The position numbers and the translations under genes were made by a program. Of a stretch of DNA of 5,658 bases, positions 5,576 through 5,658 are shown one piece after another (position 1 is the first letter of the stretch; each line of letters begins with the position of its first letter). Origin of the DNA: an uncultured Clostridia bacterium (GTDB lineage: Bacteria > Bacillota > Clostridia > Oscillospirales > Ruminococcaceae); assembly GCA_947175045.1 (NCBI GenBank), contig CAMWLH010000156.1, forward strand, positions 1-5,658, in the 5' to 3' direction. The notes below the pieces were generated by a model. It had not been told where the DNA came from. It saw nothing but the letters and a program-made list of their open reading frames with translations, and did not search any database.

Positions 5576-5658
5576 AATTTTTCGCACCGCGCAAACGACG
5601 CTCTGCGTCGTTTGCGCTAGCCTCTCTGTAAAAGCTCCGCTCCACTTCATTCCGCTGC
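5576..5658. repeat. Interspersed repeat element, copy B, partial (cut by window edge)
   Basis: This is a diverged second copy of the element at 1788-1902, in the same orientation. It shares AATTTTTCGCACCGC (one C fewer than copy A), a perfect hairpin, GCTA, AAAAGCTCCG (5630-5639) and the following C/T-rich stretch ending in CTGC at the window edge. The hairpin here is 13 base pairs (5589-5601 with 5605-5617, loop TCT) and differs in sequence from copy A outside the ACGC/GCGT apex. The right terminal inverted repeat lies outside the window. As in copy A, the hairpin begins 33-36 bases upstream of the downstream gene's ATG. Nothing coding is seen in 5556-5658. Confidence 0.6.

Overview
All six recognisable protein genes lie on the minus strand, packed with gaps of about 20 bases apart from two longer junctions. 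Start sites carry strong GGAGG or GAGGG ribosome binding sites, base composition is roughly balanced, and the protein types are a GNAT of a family common in Firmicutes, an LPG-synthase-like flippase and a pyruvyltransferase/FrhB enzyme. This suggests a Gram-positive anaerobe of class Clostridia, possibly a gut Ruminococcus/Oscillospiraceae relative. The taxonomic call is inference from gene style, not from a marker gene.

In transcription order, right to left, the window holds: (i) a repeat-like leader with a perfect hairpin (5559-5658, cut by the window end); (ii) a 777-residue protein that fuses a polysaccharide pyruvyltransferase domain to an F420-hydrogenase-beta-like (FrhB) iron-sulfur/flavin domain (3222-5555); (iii) a fusion of an 'RPGMY' N-terminal domain to a GNAT acetyltransferase (2423-3199); (iv) a second, single-domain GNAT (1930-2403); (v) a 163-base intergenic space filled mostly by an imperfect copy of the same repeat leader (1788-1902, plus the RBS segment 1770-1780); (vi) an integral membrane protein of the LPG-synthase transmembrane / UPF0104 flippase-like family (822-1766); (vii) an unrecognised protein of about 175 residues (226-753); and (viii) the first 68 residues of a small membrane protein that runs off the left edge (1-204).

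The pyruvyltransferase/FrhB fusion and the flippase-like protein fit a cell-surface polysaccharide or envelope-glycan locus: one would decorate a glycan and the other could take part in lipid or glycan translocation. The two acetyltransferases sit between them and have no visible tie to glycan chemistry, so they may be passengers or substrate modifiers.

The most unusual signal is not a gene. The leaders of the fusion gene and of the flippase gene are homologous: same RBS block, same 3-base spacing to ATG, same CGCACCGC and AAAAGCTCCG boxes. Yet each carries a different perfect hairpin whose two arms have changed together. This looks like an interspersed, structure-conserving repeat placed at cassette boundaries. 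Whether it is described elsewhere cannot be judged from this window.
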